From assembly GCA_016213455.1 (NCBI GenBank), contig JACRAG010000514.1, forward strand, positions 1 through 6,872: a stretch of 6,872 nt of DNA. Reading direction: 5' to 3'. Shown here in pieces: positions 5,675-6,872 of the stretch. The notes beneath the pieces were generated by a model. That model did no database searches and was not told the DNA's origin. It was given only the letters and a program-made list of their open reading frames with translations. The stretch comes from Anaerolineae bacterium (lineage in GTDB: Bacteria; Chloroflexota; Anaerolineae; Anaerolineales; Anaerolineaceae). The translations under genes were made by a program, and so were the position numbers. How positions within the stretch are numbered: the first letter of the stretch is position 1; every line of letters begins with the position of its first letter.

Positions 5675-6760
5675 ATGCTCAGCTTTCTCAAGCGGTTGTT
5701 TCATATCACCAGTGTACTGGCGCTGACCGGTCTCCTGTCCATCCAGGCGCCGCCGGTTTTGCAATGTGGTCCGTCACCCAGCGTGACGCGCCTCATCGAC
5801 GCTGCGGACCAGCAGCAATGGGCTGATTTTATCGCCGAGTTGAGCGGCGAGAAACCGGTGATGATTGACGGTGCATCAACCACGATCGAAACGCGTTACT
5901 CGGAAGCCATGTTTTCAGGCCGAGAAAACGCGCGCGCCTTTGATTATGTCACCCAGCGCATTCTCGAATGGTATCCCGCCGATCAGGTTCAGGAACAGCC
6001 GTTTGCCTTCGATGGGCACGTCTGGAAAAACCTGATTCTTGAAATTCCAGGCGCCGTCCACCCCGACCAGGTCATTCTGCTGACCGCACATCTCGACTCA
6101 ACCAGTGAAGATTCCTTTGACAACGCGCCAGGCGCTTCTGACAATGCCACCGGTGTAGCCGCTTTACTGGAAGCTGCGCGCATTTTTCGCGGAGCAACCT
6201 TCGAACGCACGCTGCGCCTGGTCTGGTTTACCGGCGAAGAACAGGGCCTCGTCGGCAGCCGCGCATATGCCCGTGAAGCCGATTTGGACAATATCCTTGC
6301 CGTCTACAACCTGGACATGTTTGGCTACGACAGCGATGATGATCGCTGCCTCGAACTGCACGTCGGCACCCTGCCCGCATCCCAACCACTGGGCGCTTGC
6401 TTCATGGACTCAGTCCAGGCCTATGCGCCTGCGCTCAAAGTGGATTACATCAACGCCTATGACATGAACTTCTCGGATCACGCGGCGTTCTGGGAAAAAG
6501 ACGTAGGCGCGTTGGAAGTGCTGGAAAATTTCAGCTATAACAGCCCGCGCAACGGTTGTGAAGGCTTGCGAGACAACAGCCCGTACTACCACACCAGCCG
6601 CGACACAATGGATAAACTGGACCTGCCCTTCGGATTCGCCATCGTGCGGGCTTCTCTGGCAGCTGCCGCATCGTCCGCTTTGCCGGAAGCGATAAAAGAA
6701 GAGCAGTGTTCCGGCGGACTTAAGTGCCGGAACACTGTCTCCCTGAAAAATCTCCGTTAA
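5675..6760 (+). CDS. Secreted M28-family zinc metallopeptidase (aminopeptidase-like)
   Basis: This is a di-zinc exopeptidase of the M28 family, which typically removes N-terminal amino acids from peptides. The 361 residues start with a signal-peptide-like segment (1-25, MLSFLKRLF then ITSVLALTGLLSIQA), so the enzyme is probably exported. The catalytic domain spans about 85-335. All expected metal and catalytic residues are visible: H139 (TAHLDS), bridging D156 (GASDNATG), catalytic E188 and ligand E189 (FTGEEQG), D214 (NLDMFGY) and H306 (YYHTSRDT). SDHAAFWEKDVGALEVLE (267-284) is also family-typical. Substrate specificity cannot be read from this. The start at ATG 5675 is preferred; an in-frame TTG at 5657 would add six residues but lies on the candidate -10. 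The last 20 or so residues are polar and partly encoded by a hairpin. It is divergent from the ccm operon, with no obvious functional link. Confidence 0.92.
   Translation: MLSFLKRLFHITSVLALTGLLSIQAPPVLQCGPSPSVTRLIDAADQQQWADFIAELSGEKPVMIDGASTTIETRYSEAMFSGRENARAFDYVTQRILEWYPADQVQEQPFAFDGHVWKNLILEIPGAVHPDQVILLTAHLDSTSEDSFDNAPGASDNATGVAALLEAARIFRGATFERTLRLVWFTGEEQGLVGSRAYAREADLDNILAVYNLDMFGYDSDDDRCLELHVGTLPASQPLGACFMDSVQAYAPALKVDYINAYDMNFSDHAAFWEKDVGALEVLENFSYNSPRNGCEGLRDNSPYYHTSRDTMDKLDLPFGFAIVRASLAAAASSALPEAIKEEQCSGGLKCRNTVSLKNLR
6691..6737 (-). terminator. Candidate intrinsic terminator of the right-edge minus-strand gene, inside the M28 3' end
   Basis: A perfect 12-bp inverted repeat, CAGTGTTCCGGC at 6704-6715 and GCCGGAACACTG at 6726-6737, encloses a 10-base loop. 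Read on the minus strand, the hairpin is followed by CTCTTCTTTTATC, a T-rich but imperfect tract. It lies 19 bases past the stop of the minus-strand gene. Read on the plus strand the stem is followed by TCTCCCTGAAAAA, with no T-tract, so termination of the minus-strand gene is more likely. Confidence 0.55.
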
Positions 6761-6872
6761 TCAGAGGCAGTCTGGGTGCTGCGCGCTTGCACACTCACCC
6801 GCGAGCGGCTGACTTCGGGGTCCTTGTCAGGCCAGGCTGCCACCAGGGTGCCAAAAATCAACCAGATGCTGC
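6757..6872 (-). CDS. C-terminal end of an unidentified membrane protein, cut by window edge
   Basis: A minus-strand frame is open from the right edge to TAA at 6757-6759, giving 38 residues. The visible part begins with the hydrophobic stretch SIWLIFGTLVAAW and ends in a polar tail, DKDPEVSRSRV to the terminus TASD. That looks like the last membrane helix of an integral membrane protein with a hydrophilic C-terminus. About 73 percent of third codon positions are G or C, similar to the neighbouring genes, and the other two minus-strand frames are interrupted. The stop overlaps the M28 stop by two bases and is followed by the hairpin at 6704-6737. Too little is present to name a family. Confidence 0.5.
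   Translation of the reverse strand, partial: SIWLIFGTLVAAWPDKDPEVSRSRVSVQARSTQTASD

Noticed and set aside
6704..6737. The hairpin as a terminator for the M28 gene itself
   Set aside because: It precedes the stop codon and is followed on the plus strand by an A-rich rather than T-rich stretch.

Overview
The window is almost entirely a System I (Ccm) cytochrome c maturation operon on the minus strand, plus a divergently transcribed secreted M28-family metallopeptidase and the edge of another minus-strand gene. Base composition is moderately GC-rich. CcmH carries an unusual extra cysteine pair, the CcmI-like protein is a reduced zinc-ribbon form, and a lipoprotein di-haem cytochrome sits among the ccm genes. 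Together these suggest a Chloroflexota (Anaerolineae-like) bacterium. This placement rests on remembered family patterns, not on a search.

Layout in minus-strand transcription order (right to left): ccmH (5556-5074), ccmG/resA-type thioredoxin (5049-4486), a CcmI-like membrane protein ending in a zinc ribbon (4469-3936), a lipoprotein di-haem cytochrome c with beta domains and a C-terminal membrane anchor (3915-2005), ccmA (2001-1261), ccmB (1264-587) and ccmC (590 to the left edge, incomplete). Genes are separated by 3-24 bases, or overlap by ATGA at ccmA/ccmB and ccmB/ccmC, so a single coupled operon is likely. CcmA and CcmB form the ABC transporter and CcmC handles haem through its WWD loop. 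CcmG and CcmH keep the apocytochrome CXXCH cysteines reduced. The window holds no ccmE (haem chaperone) or ccmF (haem lyase); both may lie beyond the left edge after ccmC.

A 118-base divergent intergenic region (5557-5674) carries a candidate extended -10 promoter in each direction. Rightward from it runs the M28 metallopeptidase gene (5675-6760), which has a signal peptide and all expected zinc ligands. Its last codons contain a perfect 12-bp hairpin, which better fits a terminator for the convergent minus-strand gene entering from the right edge. The two stop codons overlap.

The most interesting observation is that two adjacent operon proteins, the zinc-ribbon CcmI-like protein and the di-haem cytochrome, share an ungapped helical module (14 of 31 residues identical). 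It resembles the cytoplasmic loop of CcmI, while the TPR part of classical CcmI is absent.
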